Source of the DNA: Alphaproteobacteria bacterium
Lineage (GTDB): Bacteria; Pseudomonadota; Alphaproteobacteria; Acetobacterales; Acetobacteraceae
Length of the DNA stretch: 20,852 nucleotides
Reading direction: 5' to 3'
Assembly: GCA_026225015.1 (NCBI GenBank)
Contig: JAMFRY010000204.1
Coordinates: forward strand, 1 to 20,852
Both the position numbers and the translations under genes were made by a program. The notes under the pieces were generated by a model. The model ran no database searches. It was not told where the DNA came from and worked only from the letters and a program-made list of their open reading frames with translations. Shown one piece after another: positions 1 through 7,675 of this stretch; positions within the stretch are counted from its first letter, which is position 1; every line of letters starts with the position of its first letter.

Positions 1-192
1 GAGTGCTGCTGCGGCGGCGGTTAATTCCATCCGGTTGTTGGTGGTGGCCGAATCAAACCCCGACAGTTCTTTTTCGTGTTTGCCCATGCGCAGGATGGCG
101 GCCCAGCCGCCGGGGCCGGGGTTGGGTTTGCAGCCGCCGTCGGTCCAGATCTCGACTGTCGGAAGACTGGGGGGGAGAGGTTCAGATGCCAT
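1..192 (-). CDS. rnhA: Ribonuclease HI, N-terminal part (cut by window start)
   Basis: RNase HI cleaves the RNA strand of RNA-DNA hybrids (R-loops, Okazaki primers) in the cytoplasm. The minus-strand frame starts with ATG at 190-192 and gives 64 residues before the window ends. It shows the RNase H signature TDGGCKPNPGPGGWA, with the first catalytic Asp at about residue 18, and NNRMELTAA, with the catalytic Glu at about residue 56. The remaining catalytic Asp residues and the C-terminus lie outside. The start overlaps the stop of thrB by 11 nt (182-192), so the two are probably translated together; a thrB-rnhA pair is a common alphaproteobacterial arrangement. There is a short leader of about 12 residues before the first beta strand. 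Confidence 0.93.
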   Translation of the reverse strand, partial: MASEPLPPSLPTVEIWTDGGCKPNPGPGGWAAILRMGKHEKELSGFDSATTNNRMELTAAAAAL

Positions 193-1141
193 AGGCGGCG
201 ACGCTGGCGGCGGCTTCGTGGAAGCGGAGTTTCTTCATGTATTCCAGTGGGTTCTTGCGAGTGACCAGCGCGCCTGCGGGGGTGTGCAGCCAGTCGTAGA
301 GGCGGGTCAGCAGAAAGCGCATGGCGGAACCTTGCGCCAGAATCGGCAACGCGGCGCGCTCTTCCGGCACAAGCGGGCGCAGCGAAGAATAGCCGCGCAG
401 CAAGAACCGGGATTTGGTGACGTTGAAGCTGAAATCGCGCTCGAAGCACCAGGCGTTCAGGCAGACCGCGATGTCATAGGCGTAGATATCCGTAGCGGCA
501 AAATAGAAATCGATCAGGCCGGAAATTTTGCCGTCAAGAAAGAACACGTTGTCGGGGAAAAGGTCCGCATGGATATGGCCGCGCGGCAAATGCCGCGGCC
601 AATGCGCGAGGATGTGGTCCAGCGATGCGGCGAGTTCGGCGCCAAGTCCGGGCAGGAGCGCATCGGCCTGGGGCAGGCATTTTTGCAGCAAAGGGCGCCA
701 GCCTTGCGGGCCAAGGGCATTGGCCCGACTGGGCGTAAAGCCTTGGCCGCCGAGATGGAGCTGCGCCAGCGCGGCGCCGAGCGGTTCGCAATGTTCGATA
801 TGCACCCGCCGCGGCCAGACGCCCGGCAAAAATGTGGTGATCGCCGCGATGCGCCCGGCGAGCGGGTTCAGATTCGCCCCGTCGCAGCCACGCACCGGGA
901 GCGGACAAGGCAGGCCTTGCGCCGCCAGATGTTCCATCAGACCCAGGAACCAGGGCAGATCGGTGGGATCGACCCGTTTTTCGTACAGTGTGAGGATGAA
1001 GTCGCCTGCCGTGGTTTTAAGCGCGTAATTGCTGTTCTCCACCCCTTCGGCGATACCGCGAAACGCCACCACCCTGCCGATATCGTACAGGGTAAGGAAG
1101 GTTTCGAGCGCCTCGTCGGTAACTTCGGTATAAACAGCCAT
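182..1141 (-). CDS. thrB: Homoserine kinase, APH-like (type II)
   Basis: Phosphorylates L-homoserine with ATP on the way to threonine. The 319-residue protein has the aminoglycoside-phosphotransferase/choline-kinase fold typical of alphaproteobacterial ThrB rather than the GHMP-kinase fold of E. coli ThrB. Visible motifs are the N-terminal GVENSNYAL nucleotide-loop region (about residues 33-41), the Brenner motif HADLFPDN (191-198) with the catalytic Asp at about 193, and the metal-binding IDFYFA (Asp at about 211). The start at MAVYTEVTDEALE was chosen because this is where family similarity begins; an in-frame ATG 135 nt upstream would add an arginine-rich stretch and run into the divergent lipoprotein gene. 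No strong Shine-Dalgarno site is visible. It overlaps rnhA by 11 nt. Confidence 0.94.
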   Translation of the reverse strand: MAVYTEVTDEALETFLTLYDIGRVVAFRGIAEGVENSNYALKTTAGDFILTLYEKRVDPTDLPWFLGLMEHLAAQGLPCPLPVRGCDGANLNPLAGRIAAITTFLPGVWPRRVHIEHCEPLGAALAQLHLGGQGFTPSRANALGPQGWRPLLQKCLPQADALLPGLGAELAASLDHILAHWPRHLPRGHIHADLFPDNVFFLDGKISGLIDFYFAATDIYAYDIAVCLNAWCFERDFSFNVTKSRFLLRGYSSLRPLVPEERAALPILAQGSAMRFLLTRLYDWLHTPAGALVTRKNPLEYMKKLRFHEAAASVAAYGI

Positions 1142-1185
1142 GGCCGTAGATGACCGGACGAAAAATATCTGGCAAGGGAGCCCGC

Positions 1186-1728
1186 ATGAAACATGCCTCC
1201 TTATTGCCCTCCTTATTGCCCTCCTTATTGTCGGCCTTCGTCTGCCTGGCCGCCCTCGCCGCTTGCGCCGCGCCACCGCCGCTGGTGACCAATTGCCCGA
1301 ATGTCGCGGTGCTAGCGCAAGGCAATACGTTGACCGAATTTTTGCCCAACCGGCAGGATGTCGCCGCGGAAATCGCCCAGGCGCGGATCACCGGCGTGGC
1401 CGGAAGCTGCACACTGGACAAGAAGAAGCACCTTCTCCGCGTGACCTTCCAGGCCGGCTTCGCCGCGACCAACGGGCCGGCCAATACCGGCCAGACGCTG
1501 GTGCTGCCCTATCTGATTTCGATCAGCCAGGAAGATACGATCGCGCGCGTGACGAACTACGCCATCGCGCTGAGCTTCAACGGCAACGCTTCGACCGCCT
1601 CCGCGACCAGCAAGGCGCAAACGGTTGAGCTGCCGAATACGCCCAAATCGGCGCAGATCGACATTCTGGTGAGCTTCCATCTGACGCAGGACCAGATGGC
1701 CTATAACGCAACTCACCCGGCGCCTTAG
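1186..1728 (+). CDS. Predicted lipoprotein of unknown function
   Basis: A 180-residue protein with a clear lipoprotein signal: Met-Lys-His, a hydrophobic stretch, then the lipobox LAAC with Cys27 as the predicted lipidated residue, followed by AAPPP. It is therefore expected to be anchored in the inner or outer membrane, facing the periplasm. The mature part is Thr/Ala/Asn-rich, with alternating polar and hydrophobic residues suggesting a beta-rich domain, and ends THPAP. I do not recognise a functional family; similar small conserved lipoproteins of unknown function are, as I recall, found in Acetobacteraceae. The start at 1186 is preferred over the ATG at 1150 because AAGGGAG lies 6 nt upstream and a proper signal peptide then follows directly. 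The signal peptide is partly encoded by a 12-bp tandem repeat. It converges on argF with only 2 nt between the stops. Confidence 0.82.
   Translation: MKHASLLPSLLPSLLSAFVCLAALAACAAPPPLVTNCPNVAVLAQGNTLTEFLPNRQDVAAEIAQARITGVAGSCTLDKKKHLLRVTFQAGFAATNGPANTGQTLVLPYLISISQEDTIARVTNYAIALSFNGNASTASATSKAQTVELPNTPKSAQIDILVSFHLTQDQMAYNATHPAP
1201..1232 (+). repeat. 12-bp tandem repeat inside the lipoprotein signal peptide
   Basis: The unit TTATTGCCCTCC occurs twice perfectly (1201-1212 and 1213-1224) and continues as a partial third copy (TTATTG, 1225-1230); CTCC just before it (1197-1200) also fits the pattern. Each unit encodes Leu-Leu-Pro-Ser, giving LLPSLLPSLLS in the hydrophobic core of the signal peptide. 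Because the unit is 12 nt, gain or loss of a copy keeps the frame and only changes the length of the hydrophobic core. Confidence 0.85.
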
Positions 1729-1730
1729 CC

Positions 1731-2662
<932 letters not shown>

Positions 2663-2666
<4 letters not shown>

Positions 2667-3859
2667 TTGGCGGCCTCCAACGTCACGGCCGGAGTAAGCC
2701 GGCTTGCCGCGCGGCCAAGCAAAGCCAGGGCTTCATCGCATTCGGCACGGCCGATAATCAAAGGCGGAGCAAGCCGCAGCACATTATCGCCGGCCGCGAC
2801 GGTGAGCAGGCCTTCGGCGATGGCGGTGTCCTGTATTTGGCCATTGGGTATGGCGCATTTCAGACCGACGAGCAGACCAGCGCCGCGCACCCCGGTGAAA
2901 ATTTGTGGGTGCCGCAAAGCGAGTGCCTCCAGGCCCTGCCAGAGATACTCGCCGGTAGCCTGAACGTCGCCAAGGAATCCGGGGGCAAGCAGCACGTCCA
3001 GCACCGCATTGGCCGCCGCGCAGGCCAGCGGGCTGCCGCCGAAGGTCGTGCCGTGGCTGCCGGGCACCAGGGCCTTGGCAACTTTTTCCTTGGCAAGAAC
3101 GGCGCCCATGGGAAAGCCGCCGGCGATCCCTTTGGCGATGGAGATCACATCCGGCGTGATCCCGGCCCATTCATGGGCGAATAACTTCCCGGTGCGCCCC
3201 ATGCCGCATTGCACCTCATCCAGCCCCAGCAGGATTCCGAATTCATCGCAAGTTGCGCGCAAATCGCGCAAAAACTGCAACTGCGCCGGCCGCACCCCGC
3301 CCTCGCCTTGCACGGGTTCGATCAGAATCCCTGCGGTTTGCGGCGTAATGGCGGCCTTGAGCGCGTTGAGGTTATTGAAAGGCACATGGTCGAAGCCGTC
3401 CACTTCCGGGCCGAATCCGGCCAGATATTTGGGATTACCGGTTGCCGCCAGCATGGCGAGGGTACGGCCATGAAACGCGCCTTCGAAACTGATAATCCGG
3501 TAGCGCTCCGGCGCGCCGGCATCCGACATGGTCTTGCGCATAGCCTTGACCAATCCCTCATTGGCCTCGGCCCCGGAATTGCAGAACAGCACGCTGTCCG
3601 CGAAGCTCGCATCCACAAAGCGCTGGGCGAGCCGCTCCGCCTGCGGAATCCGGTAAAGATTCGATACATGAATAACGCGCCCCGCCTGCTCGGCAATCGC
3701 CGCGCTTAAGTGCGGATGTGCGTGACCGAGCGAGGAGGTCGCAATGCCGGCGCCAAAGTCCAGGTAACGTCGCCCTGCGGTGTCGAACAGATACGCGCCT
3801 TCGCCATGCTCGAACGCAAGGTCGGCCCGGTTATAATTCGGCATTAACGCAGTGATCAT
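2663..3859 (-). CDS. argD: Acetylornithine aminotransferase (class III PLP)
   Basis: PLP-dependent transaminase converting N-acetylglutamate semialdehyde to N-acetylornithine; ArgD enzymes often also serve as succinyldiaminopimelate aminotransferase in lysine synthesis. From the chosen start, MITALMPNYNRADLAFEHGEG, the protein has 398 residues. It shows NSGAEANE (about 94-101, phosphate-binding region), LDEVQ (about 213-217, Asp contacting the pyridine nitrogen) and SIAKGIAGGFPMGA with the Schiff-base Lys at about 243. The in-frame ATG 72 nt upstream was rejected: it lies inside the divergent gene and upstream of the predicted promoter, and the family starts near MITALMP. It forms an operon with argF through a 4-nt ATGA overlap. 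A consensus-like promoter and an inverted repeat lie just upstream. Confidence 0.96.
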
Positions 3860-3864
3860 AGAAA

Positions 3865-3885
3865 TGCTTTCAGCATCGGAAAGCA
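3865..3885. promoter_or_regulatory. Perfect inverted repeat at the predicted argD transcription start
   Basis: TGCTTTC (3865-3871) is repeated in perfect inverse as GAAAGCA (3879-3885) with a 7-nt spacer, in the 50-bp region between the divergent argD and GT87 genes. Relative to the argD promoter described at 3890-3918, it covers about +1 to +19, the position of a typical repressor operator; it could also fold as a hairpin in the argD leader. It does not match the E. coli ArgR box as I know it. A role is inferred from position only. Confidence 0.4.
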
Positions 3886-3889
3886 AGGA

Positions 3890-3918
3890 ATTATGCGGAA
3901 AGGGCCGGTATGAGTCAA
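3890..3918 (-). promoter_or_regulatory. Predicted sigma70-type promoter of argD-argF
   Basis: Read on the minus strand, TTGACT (3913-3918, 5 of 6 to the -35 consensus) and CATAAT (3890-3895, 5 of 6 to the -10 consensus) are separated by exactly 17 nt. Transcription would start near 3883, leaving a leader of about 24 nt before the argD ATG. The -35 box lies inside the first codons of the divergent GT87 gene, so the two transcription units share DNA here. Confidence 0.6.
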
Positions 3919-5100
3919 ATAGGGTCGCCACCGTCCAGGCGCGTAGGCCAAAGCAGATTGATTTTGGCGATAGCGGTGCTTTCCGCCCTGCCGAGTCTGA
4001 TGGAAGGCTACGCCATAATCTGGGGCGCGCGCCAAGGATTTACCGGCAAGGCGCTGCGCGACGGGCTGGATTTCTGGGCCGGCGGTTTTCTGGCCCTGCA
4101 CCGGCAGGTGGCCACGCTGTTCGATCCGCCTGCCTATCAGCACTTCATCGCCGGCGTCTTCGGCCCGCATCTGCCCACGCATATCTGGAGCTACCCGCCC
4201 AATTATTTGCTGCTGGCCGCCGGTTTCGGCTGGCTGCCGCCCTGGCCAGCGGTGTTGAGCTTCGATGGGCTGAGCCTTTTGCTGCTGATTTTTCTGCTCC
4301 GCTTGAGTGGCCAGTCCTGGAAGCTGATTTTGGCGGTGGCTTTAAGCCCGGTCGCGCTGGAGAACCTGTTCGCAGGGCAGAACGCCGCCCTGATGACCGC
4401 GCTGATCGGCGGCGGCTTGCTGCTCCTGAACACGCGGCCGCGTTTGGGTGGCGCACTGATCGGGCTGGCGACCATCAAACCGCAGCTAGGGCTCGCTTTG
4501 CCGCTTTGTCTGCTGCGAACGCGTACCGGCTTTGGCTATGCCGCTTTTGCCGCTATCGCACTTGGCCTGGCCTCGCTGCTGGTTTTTGGCCCTTCGGCCT
4601 GGGGCGCATTCTGGCACGTCACCCGCCCGGACATGAGCAATGTGCTGCTCACCGGTCAGCCGCCCGATTTTGCCCGCGGCCTGATCAGCGTATTCGCCGC
4701 TGTTCGTCCGCTCGGCGGTCACGCGGCGCTGGTTATTCAAGCCCTGGTCTCTACCGCCTGCGTCCTGCTGGCGGCGAGGTGCAAAAGTCCCGCCACGATG
4801 CTGATCCTGTGTGCGCTGGCGAGCCCCTACCTGCATGATTACGACCTGCTGGGTGTAGCACTTGCCCTCGCTTTGCTGGTGCAAGACCGTTTGGCGCGCG
4901 GTTTTGCGCCGGGCGAATCCCTGCTGTTCTTTCTAGCCTGGGCCGGTCCGGGTGCGATTCCCTGGCTACCCTGGCTTGGCCATCTCACGCCGATCCTCCT
5001 GCTGCTGCTCTTGGCAACGACGATGCGTCGTGATCGACTCCCCGGATGCGACTCGCGCAAAGCCCCAAACTTCTTGCCGGCGTCATCGGCTGGCCCGTAG
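3910..5100 (+). CDS. Polytopic membrane glycosyltransferase, GT87 (DUF2029) family
   Basis: A 396-residue integral inner-membrane protein with roughly ten hydrophobic segments (about 17-37, 99-115, 120-131, 138-150, 160-173, 179-202, 210-234, 271-289, 296-325, 338-350, 357-371). Family marks are an Asp in the first long loop (DGLDFWAGG, about 51-59), SYPPNYLLLA (94-103), GQNA (156-159), TIKPQLGLALPL (188-199) and SPYLHDYDL (305-313). These fit GT87/DUF2029 GT-C enzymes, which use polyprenyl-phosphate sugars to glycosylate lipids or polymers outside the membrane (PimE of mycobacteria is the characterised member). The actual substrate cannot be told. The start has GGAAAGGG a few nt upstream. 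Its 3' end overlaps aroE by 55 nt, placing it at the head of the aroE-coaE-dnaQ transcription unit. Confidence 0.8.
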   Translation: MSQIGSPPSRRVGQSRLILAIAVLSALPSLMEGYAIIWGARQGFTGKALRDGLDFWAGGFLALHRQVATLFDPPAYQHFIAGVFGPHLPTHIWSYPPNYLLLAAGFGWLPPWPAVLSFDGLSLLLLIFLLRLSGQSWKLILAVALSPVALENLFAGQNAALMTALIGGGLLLLNTRPRLGGALIGLATIKPQLGLALPLCLLRTRTGFGYAAFAAIALGLASLLVFGPSAWGAFWHVTRPDMSNVLLTGQPPDFARGLISVFAAVRPLGGHAALVIQALVSTACVLLAARCKSPATMLILCALASPYLHDYDLLGVALALALLVQDRLARGFAPGESLLFFLAWAGPGAIPWLPWLGHLTPILLLLLLATTMRRDRLPGCDSRKAPNFLPASSAGP

Positions 5101-5879
5101 CGCATTCCCGCTCGCCGCTTCTGCATGGCGCCTGGCTCGCCCGCTACGGCATCAACGGCGAGTATCGGTTATTACCGGTTGAGCCCGGAAACCTGGTCAA
5201 AACGCTGCGTGCACTTCCCGCGCAAAATTTTGCCGGCGCCAATCTGACGATTCCGCATAAGGAAGCCGCACTCGCACTATGCGATGTGCTGGCACCAAGT
5301 GCGCGGCGCGCCAAGGCGGTGAACACTTTGCAGTTTACCGGCGGCAAAATCATCGGCTCGAACACCGACGGCGCCGGCTTCATCGCCAATCTGCGCGCCC
5401 ATGGCGTCGACCCTGCCGCCGGCCCAGCCTTGATCCTGGGCGCCGGCGGGGCCGCGCGCGGCATTGGAGCGGCTTTGCTGGATGAAGGCGCCGCCATCAC
5501 CTTTTGCAACCGCACGCCAGAGCGTGCGGCCGCGCTCGCCAGGGATTTTCCACCGGCGACAACCCTGCGTTGGCAACAGCGGGAGTCAGCGCTGAAAGAT
5601 TTCGCGCTATTGGTGAACACCACCGCGCTTGGCATGGCGCATCAACCGGCGCTGCAAATGGCGCTGGACACGGCGGATGCGCGGTTGACGGTTGCCGATA
5701 TCGTCTATGTCCCGCTGGAAACAGTATTGCTGCGTGACGCCACCGCCAGGGGGTTGAAAGCGGTTGAGGGACTCGGGATGTTGTTGCACCAGGCCGTGCC
5801 GGGCTTCGAAGCCTGGTTCGGTGTGCGCCCGGAGGTGGATGCTGAGCTTTACCGCATTGTCGGCGGAGATTTACTGTAG
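5046..5879 (+). CDS. aroE: Shikimate dehydrogenase (NADP+)
   Basis: Reduces 3-dehydroshikimate to shikimate in aromatic amino acid synthesis. The protein is 277 residues. Substrate-domain motifs are HSRSP (20-24), NLTIPHK (66-72, catalytic Lys72), VNT (92-94) and NTDG with the catalytic Asp108. The Rossmann part has GAGGAAR (132-138), the NRT NADP-phosphate motif (155-157) and NTTALGM (191-197); GLGMLLHQA (242-250) closes the active site. The start is well fixed: an in-frame TGA lies only 12 nt upstream (5031-5033), so ATG 5046 is the first possible ATG even though it lies within the GT87 gene and lacks a clear Shine-Dalgarno site. Re-initiation after GT87 translation is likely. It abuts coaE directly. 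Confidence 0.96.
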   Translation: MRLAQSPKLLAGVIGWPVAHSRSPLLHGAWLARYGINGEYRLLPVEPGNLVKTLRALPAQNFAGANLTIPHKEAALALCDVLAPSARRAKAVNTLQFTGGKIIGSNTDGAGFIANLRAHGVDPAAGPALILGAGGAARGIGAALLDEGAAITFCNRTPERAAALARDFPPATTLRWQQRESALKDFALLVNTTALGMAHQPALQMALDTADARLTVADIVYVPLETVLLRDATARGLKAVEGLGMLLHQAVPGFEAWFGVRPEVDAELYRIVGGDLL

Positions 5880-6467
5880 ATGCTGGTCATCGGCCTGACC
5901 GGCGGCATTGGCATGGGCAAGTCGACGGTTGCCAGAATGTTCGCCAAATTCGGCGTCCCCGCCTTCAACGCCGATGAGGCGGTGCATAAGTTACAGGCGC
6001 CGAACGGCAAGGCCATTCCGGCAATCGCAGCGTCTTTTCCCGGAACCGTCCGCCACGGCGTGCTGAACCGCGCCGCTTTGCGCCATATCGCGTTTTCCGA
6101 TCCCGCTTCCTTGCACCGTTTGGAACGCATCATGCACCCAATGGTCGGCCGCATGGAACGAAATTTCCGCGCCCAGGCGACCCGCCAGCGGCGCCGCGCA
6201 ATCCTGTTGGATATTCCGCTGCTGTTCGAAAGCAGGCGGGAGCGGCGCGTGGACGTCTCGCTCACCGTCTCCTGTCCGCGCGATGTGCAGATGCGCCGCG
6301 TGCTGCGCCGCGGCACGCTGAGCGCGGCGCAAATCGCCACCATCATCGCCAAGCAGATGTCCGACGCCGAGAGGCGCGTGCGCGCCGATTATGTGATCCC
6401 AACCGGGCTCTCGCGCTTTCATACCTACCGAGTGATTTGCCGACTAACCAAGGTGTTGCTGCAATGA
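5880..6467 (+). CDS. coaE: Dephospho-CoA kinase
   Basis: Last step of coenzyme A synthesis: ATP-dependent phosphorylation of the ribose 3'-OH of dephospho-CoA. The 195-residue P-loop kinase has TGGIGMGKST (7-16, Walker A), NADEAVH (30-36), RIMHPMV (83-89), DIPLLFE (111-117) and QMSDAERRVRADYVI (159-173). In many CoaE proteins the second motif is DADxxxH; here the first Asp is Asn while the second Asp (residue 32), thought to be the important one, is kept. The ATG follows the aroE stop with no gap (TAGATG), and the stop overlaps the dnaQ start as ATGA, so the three genes are translationally linked. Confidence 0.95.
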   Translation: MLVIGLTGGIGMGKSTVARMFAKFGVPAFNADEAVHKLQAPNGKAIPAIAASFPGTVRHGVLNRAALRHIAFSDPASLHRLERIMHPMVGRMERNFRAQATRQRRRAILLDIPLLFESRRERRVDVSLTVSCPRDVQMRRVLRRGTLSAAQIATIIAKQMSDAERRVRADYVIPTGLSRFHTYRVICRLTKVLLQ

Positions 6468-7141
6468 ACCGCGCCGTTTTATTTGATACCGAAACCACCG
6501 GACTCGATCCCTTGACCGGCGATCGCGTGATCGAGATCGCCGCCATCGAATTGATCAACGACCTGCCGACGGAGCAAAAATTTCACGTGCTGCTCGACCC
6601 GGATCGCGACATTCCCACCGAGAGCACCCGCATCCACGGCATCACCAATGCGCATGTGGAAGGCAAGCCGAAATTCGCCGAAATCGCCGGCGCCATGCTG
6701 GATTTCTTCGCCGACTCCCCGCTGGTCGCGCATAATGCGCCTTTCGATTTCGGGTTCATCAATGCCGAACTCGCCCGCATCCGCAAACCGCCGCTCGCAG
6801 CCACGCGCATGATCGACACGCTGGTTCTGGCCAAAACCCGCTTCCCCGGCATGCCCAACAGCCTGGATGCGCTATGCCGGCGCTTCGAAATCGACCTCTC
6901 CATCCGCACCACCCATAACGCGTTGCTCGACTGCAAGTTGCTCGCCGAAGTTTATGTCGAACTCACCGGCGGAAGGCAGCGCGGCTTCGTGCTGGAAACG
7001 GAACAGAGTTTGGCCTTTGCCGTATATGAGCTTGCACCCAACCGCACGCCAAGACCGATCATTGTCAGTCCCGAGACGCTCGCCGCCCATGCCGCGTTCA
7101 TCGCGCGGCTGAAAGACCCGATCTGGAACAAGCAAGTTTGA
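6464..7141 (+). CDS. dnaQ: DNA polymerase III epsilon subunit (3'-5' exonuclease)
   Basis: Proofreading subunit of the replicative polymerase. The 225-residue protein has the three Exo motifs of the DEDDh class: FDTETTGLDP (7-16, Asp8 and Glu10), AHNAPFDFGFIN (89-100, Asp95) and HNALLDCKLLAEVY (151-164, His151 and Asp156), plus the conserved HGIT (58-61). The C-terminal part is short and would hold the polymerase-binding segment. The start at 6464 is chosen over an ATG at 6437 because it creates the ATGA overlap with the coaE stop (6464-6467) and family similarity begins at MNRAVLFDTETTG. The aroE-coaE-dnaQ order is a common alphaproteobacterial cluster, often preceded by maf, which is not present here. 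It converges on ogt with 9 nt between stops. Confidence 0.96.
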   Translation: MNRAVLFDTETTGLDPLTGDRVIEIAAIELINDLPTEQKFHVLLDPDRDIPTESTRIHGITNAHVEGKPKFAEIAGAMLDFFADSPLVAHNAPFDFGFINAELARIRKPPLAATRMIDTLVLAKTRFPGMPNSLDALCRRFEIDLSIRTTHNALLDCKLLAEVYVELTGGRQRGFVLETEQSLAFAVYELAPNRTPRPIIVSPETLAAHAAFIARLKDPIWNKQV

Positions 7142-7162
7142 CCCTGCAATTCAGTTCAGGGT
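7141..7162. terminator. Weak hairpin between the convergent dnaQ and ogt genes
   Basis: ACCCTG (7141-7146) pairs with CAGGGT (7157-7162) around a 10-nt loop, spanning both stop codons. The stem is short and there is no T-run on either strand, so it is at best a poor bidirectional terminator. Confidence 0.2.
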
Positions 7163-7675
7163 AACGCCCTCGTGGCGCAGCAGCCAGTTTTTGCGCTCGA
7201 TGCCGCCGGCATAGCCCGTGAGCGAACCGTCGGCGCCGATCACCCGATGGCATGGCACGATCAGCCCGATCGGATTGGCGCCATTTGCCAGCCCCACGGC
7301 CCGTATTGCCTTCGGCCTGCCGATCTGCCGCGCCAGCGCGCCATAACTCAGCGTCGTACCAGCTGGGATCTCGCGCAAGGCGGCCCAGACCAATCGCTGG
7401 AATAGCGTACCGCCGGTCGTGCAGGGGATCGAGTCCAGAGCCGTGAACTCGCCGTCGAAATAGGCGCTCAGCGCGTCGCACAGAGGCTTTGGGATGGGCG
7501 CGCGCTTCGGCTCGACCGGCCCGTAGGCAAGCGCCAGCAGACGATATGTGCGCTGCTCAAAACCTGCCCAGTCGAACACGCGCAGATTCACCTGATTGTC
7601 CCACATGGCCACGGCCTCACCGGCCGGCGTGGAAAGATAGGCAAAGGCGAGATTTTCAGGCGGCGTCGCGATCAT
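7151..7675 (-). CDS. ogt: Methylated-DNA--protein-cysteine methyltransferase (AdaB/Ogt type)
   Basis: Removes methyl groups from O6-methylguanine (and O4-methylthymine) in DNA by suicide transfer to its own cysteine. The protein has 174 residues: an N-terminal alpha/beta domain to about residue 85, then the DNA-binding alkyltransferase domain with RAVGLANGANPI (125-136, arginine finger and Asn hinge) and the acceptor motif PCHRVIG (141-147, Cys142), followed by GYAGGIERKNWLL (154-166). The start at 7675 (MIATPPENLAFAYL) was chosen by family length; the longer open frame runs inside the upstream gene in another frame. It overlaps the end of the Ada-AlkA gene by 20 nt, so the two form an operon for alkylation repair. 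Ogt and AdaB cannot be separated by sequence alone. Confidence 0.94.
   Translation of the reverse strand: MIATPPENLAFAYLSTPAGEAVAMWDNQVNLRVFDWAGFEQRTYRLLALAYGPVEPKRAPIPKPLCDALSAYFDGEFTALDSIPCTTGGTLFQRLVWAALREIPAGTTLSYGALARQIGRPKAIRAVGLANGANPIGLIVPCHRVIGADGSLTGYAGGIERKNWLLRHEGVTLN

Noticed and set aside
35..1153. Plus-strand open frame of 372 codons opposite thrB and rnhA
   Set aside because: Antisense shadow of two well-identified genes; no recognisable protein features.
3852..4838. Plus-strand open frame of 328 codons in another frame of the GT87 gene
   Set aside because: Arg/Ala-rich, no hydrophobic pattern or domain; the GT87 frame has conserved family motifs and a good ribosome binding site.
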